From Dyadobacter frigoris (GTDB taxonomy: Bacteria > Bacteroidota > Bacteroidia > Cytophagales > Spirosomataceae), in assembly GCF_005280585.1 (NCBI RefSeq), contig NZ_SZVO01000002.1, positions 750,142 to 814,141 of the forward strand: DNA of 64,000 nucleotides, written 5' to 3'. Position numbers and translations under genes: made by a program. Below are positions 62,544-64,000 of the stretch, piece by piece (the stretch's first letter is position 1; every line of letters starts with the position of its first letter). A model generated the notes under the pieces. That model was not told the origin of the DNA and did not search any database. It was given only the letters and a program-made list of their open reading frames with translations.

Positions 62544-62753
62544 ATGAAATTATTGCTTGCTCTTTTTGAAAGGCTTTTCTTATTAGTCATTCTTATCAAT
62601 CCATCACTCTGTATCGGTGATAATTTATTATCCAGTTATCTCCGGAAAGATGGCAAGTTTTGGATTGTTATACTTGTTATCGCCATCATATTCGCTGGTT
62701 TAAGTCATTATCTGTATGTTATTAATAATAGAATTAATAAAAATAAGAGCTAA
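62544..62753 (+). CDS. CcmD-like small membrane protein
   Basis: A 69-residue protein. A hydrophobic signal-like start (LLLALFERLFLLVILIN) is followed by a short loop with LRKDGKFWIVILVIAIIFAG, a transmembrane helix, and a basic tail (YVINNRINKNKS). This is the layout of the small CcmD-like proteins encoded right after ccmC in Bacteroidota (RxDGKxxV before the helix). An ATG at 62544 is preferred to the frame's first codon at 62484, which overlaps ccmC. Likely stabilises CcmC. Confidence 0.72.
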   Translation: MKLLLALFERLFLLVILINPSLCIGDNLLSSYLRKDGKFWIVILVIAIIFAGLSHYLYVINNRINKNKS

Positions 62754-62996
62754 TCACACAAATTTCGATATCAATAATATATTTTTCACCTCTGGTTATA
62801 AGACTTTATATTTAATTCTATCAATCATAAAAAATATTATACAATCTAAATTTTTGTACTCACAAAGATATATAACTATGCTTTTATGATAGAAGTAATA
62901 GATCTTATTATTAATTCTTATCACTATCTTTACGACACAACGATATTAAAAGCTTCAATTTTGAAATAGGAATTTATTACAAAGCGATTTGTAGAA

Positions 62997-63257
62997 ATGA
63001 TATTCAGTAATCAAAATTGTTGTAGAATGACAGCCGAGGAAGCATTACAAACCTATTACAAAAAAAGGGAAATCTCCCAACCAGAAATAGCTTTCATGCT
63101 GGAAGTAAGCCAAACCACCGTTCACAATTGGCTCAGCGGAAAACATAAAATTCCAATAGAATTTTATGATCGTATTGCGAAGCTTTGCAATATTGATCTT
63201 ATTGAAATTCTACCAGAAGGGTGGAGGATTTTACTTGATAAAGAAAAACAGCAATAG
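62997..63257 (+). CDS. Small XRE-family helix-turn-helix protein
   Basis: An 86-residue DNA-binding protein. The helix-turn-helix is clear: ALQTYYKKREISQPEIAFML, then EVSQTTVHNWLSGKHKIPIE and FYDRIAKLCNIDLIEILPE. The length fits a Cro/C1-type repressor or an antitoxin-like regulator without a partner. An ATG at 63027 (MTAEEALQ) is an alternative start. It lies just after the ccm pair and before the rRNA operon terminator region; targets unknown. Confidence 0.8.
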   Translation: MIFSNQNCCRMTAEEALQTYYKKREISQPEIAFMLEVSQTTVHNWLSGKHKIPIEFYDRIAKLCNIDLIEILPEGWRILLDKEKQQ

Positions 63258-63312
63258 GTGCTGATTATAAGTTGCTTCACTAACAAATTCCAGAACAGCT
63301 AATAAAATCAAA

Positions 63313-63341
63313 AAAAGACCATCCTTTCGAGATAGTCTTTT
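63313..63341 (-). terminator. Second rRNA-side terminator
   Basis: Arms AAAAGACCATC and GATAGTCTTTT with one mismatch; the minus strand then has a T-run. It lies beyond the 5S remnant, as a second terminator of the rRNA operon. Confidence 0.7.
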
Positions 63342-63355
63342 GCATTGTAATAGAA

Positions 63356-63440
63356 TCGTGGCGTCTGGACTGCACGTCGCGGACTAGGCCCTTACTATTT
63401 TACCAAGTTTAAGCTAAGTATCATTTCGCTGGCTAACTTT
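63356..63440 (-). pseudogene. Degenerate 5S rRNA 3'-half remnant
   Basis: Aligns with the 3' half of the intact 5S gene: GTGGCG, then TTTACCAAGTTTAAGCTAAG against TTTACCAGGTTTGACCCAAG, AAGTATCAT, and CTAACTTTAAGC. An extra 20-25 bp interrupts it near 63368. Lies between two terminators. Confidence 0.65.
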
Positions 63441-63450
63441 AAGCACAAAA

Positions 63451-63479
63451 AAATCCCATCTCTTTTGAAGATGGGATTT
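63451..63479 (-). terminator. rRNA operon terminator
   Basis: Perfect 11-bp arms AAATCCCATCT and complement, then seven or more Ts on the minus strand, 14 bp past the 5S 3' end. Confidence 0.9.
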
Positions 63480-63492
63480 GTATAATAGTATT

Positions 63493-63600
63493 GTGGCGGC
63501 TACCTACTTTACCAGGTTTGACCCAAGTATCATCGGCGGTTCCGGGCTTAACTTCTCTGTTCGGGATGGGAAGAGGTGAACACCGTTCCAATAGCCACCA
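63493..63600 (-). rRNA. rrf: 5S ribosomal RNA
   Basis: About 108 nt on the minus strand, from GGTGGCTATTGGAACGGTGT to GTAGGTAGCCGCCAC. The core CCCATCCCGAACAGAGAAGT and AAGCCCGGAACCGCC is the conserved 5S loop A/B/C region; both ends can pair to form helix I. It lies just downstream of 23S and is followed by a strong terminator. Confidence 0.95.
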
Positions 63601-63619
63601 ACAAGATTTTCTGTTGATT

Positions 63620-63676
63620 TGTGGTATGAGAAGAGTTGAAGCGAGTGTCGCCCCAGACCGTTCCAATAGCCACCAA
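63620..63676 (-). pseudogene. 5S rRNA 5'-end remnant
   Basis: 24 bp (63657-63680) are identical to the 5' end of the intact 5S and its leader (63582-63605), and the flank GTATGAGAAGAGTTGAA resembles the next 5S segment GGATGGGAAGAGGTGAA. It is a truncated second copy in the 23S-5S spacer. Confidence 0.65.
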
Positions 63677-63823
63677 CAAGCTCTTTGTGAGTGTACAATG
63701 TTTGAATGATGGAATGATAGAGTTTTGAATGGTGGCTGCCGATGCAGTCATTCATTTATTCACTCATTCAAAATTCACTCATTGAATTTCATGTCATATT
63801 GGAAGCAAAAGAGAATGAGAAAA

Positions 63824-64000
63824 GATTGTGCAAGCTGTTGGGTAATTAGTACTGCTCAGCTGAATGTATTTCTACACGTACACCTGCAGCCTATCAACGT
63901 CGTAGTCTACAACGACCCTTGTGTGGAAGATTCATCTTCGGGCTAGTTTCGCACTTAGATGCTTTCAGCGCTTATCTATTCCCCACATAGCTACTCGGCC
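63824..64000 (-). rRNA. rrl: 23S ribosomal RNA, 3' end (partial)
   Basis: Minus-strand sequence holds the conserved 23S 3' terminus: GGCCGAGTAGCTATGTGGGG, GATAAGCGCTGAAAGCATCT, AAGTGCGAAACTAGCCC, GACGTTGATAGGCTGCAGG and AGCAGTACTAATTACCC. The rest continues beyond the window. The exact 3' boundary is uncertain by a few bases. Confidence 0.95.

Noticed and set aside
63439..63946. Several open frames of 67-83 codons
   Set aside because: They lie within 5S and 23S rRNA or their spacers and are not protein genes.
1..64000. tRNA genes and riboswitches
   Set aside because: I looked in all spacers, including the queA and cysM leaders, and saw no cloverleaf or known aptamer core. A tRNAscan-SE and Infernal run would settle it.

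Overview
The window looks like chromosomal DNA from a member of the Bacteroidota, most likely order Cytophagales near Dyadobacter or Spirosoma; that placement is inferred from gene content, not from a search. The grounds are a Por-type (T9SS) C-terminal sorting domain, Bacteroidota-type -7 boxes (TAnnTTTG), a GH92 mannosidase with DUF1080 proteins, a serine-palmitoyltransferase-like enzyme, DUF4286 and Hc1-like small proteins, and AT-rich spacers. The right end enters an rRNA operon read leftwards (23S 3' end, then 5S).

Layout: 0-9.8 kb holds a Bcr/CflA efflux pump, an EthD protein, a 5'-nucleotidase split into two overlapping genes, an IS3-family insertion with a broken transposase, a LuxR-type regulator with a degenerate receiver, two convergent L,D-transpeptidases and a RarD-like transporter. 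10-19.6 kb is a carbohydrate locus: DUF1080 protein, GH92 mannosidase, LacI regulator, and an operon of a DUF1080/PA14-like protein with a propeller-cytochrome c fusion. Two near-identical palindromes in front of these genes look like the LacI operators. 19.7-24 kb carries a hybrid histidine kinase facing an NtrC-type sigma-54 activator, plus a small secreted protein.

24.1-25.8 kb is a long gene-poor AT-rich spacer before a 1641-residue repeat-rich surface protein and its T9SS-sorted neighbour. Then come twin Tat ferritin-like proteins, a sulfite-oxidase-like molybdoenzyme with a monohaem cytochrome, a Uma2 nuclease, a secreted thermonuclease, and three unrecognised genes, two of which encode coiled-coil membrane proteins (36.7-40 kb). 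40-54 kb is mostly housekeeping: GNAT, acyl-CoA ligase, a PIN toxin-antitoxin pair with a frameshifted toxin, hydrolases, cysteine synthase, HPF, MaoC, SPT-like enzyme, biotin carboxylase, queA, ispD.

54-61.6 kb is the most unusual part: a leftward operon that starts with an unlisted 38-residue peptide gene and continues through two cupin-like/HEAT-like proteins, a membrane protein, a peptidase-type ABC exporter with a decayed C39 domain, an HlyD adaptor, a TonB-C-like protein and a TPR protein. It resembles a peptide maturation and export locus that may be decaying. It is followed by a ccmC/ccmD-like pair, a small XRE regulator, and the rRNA operon end, which contains one intact 5S gene flanked by two 5S remnants.
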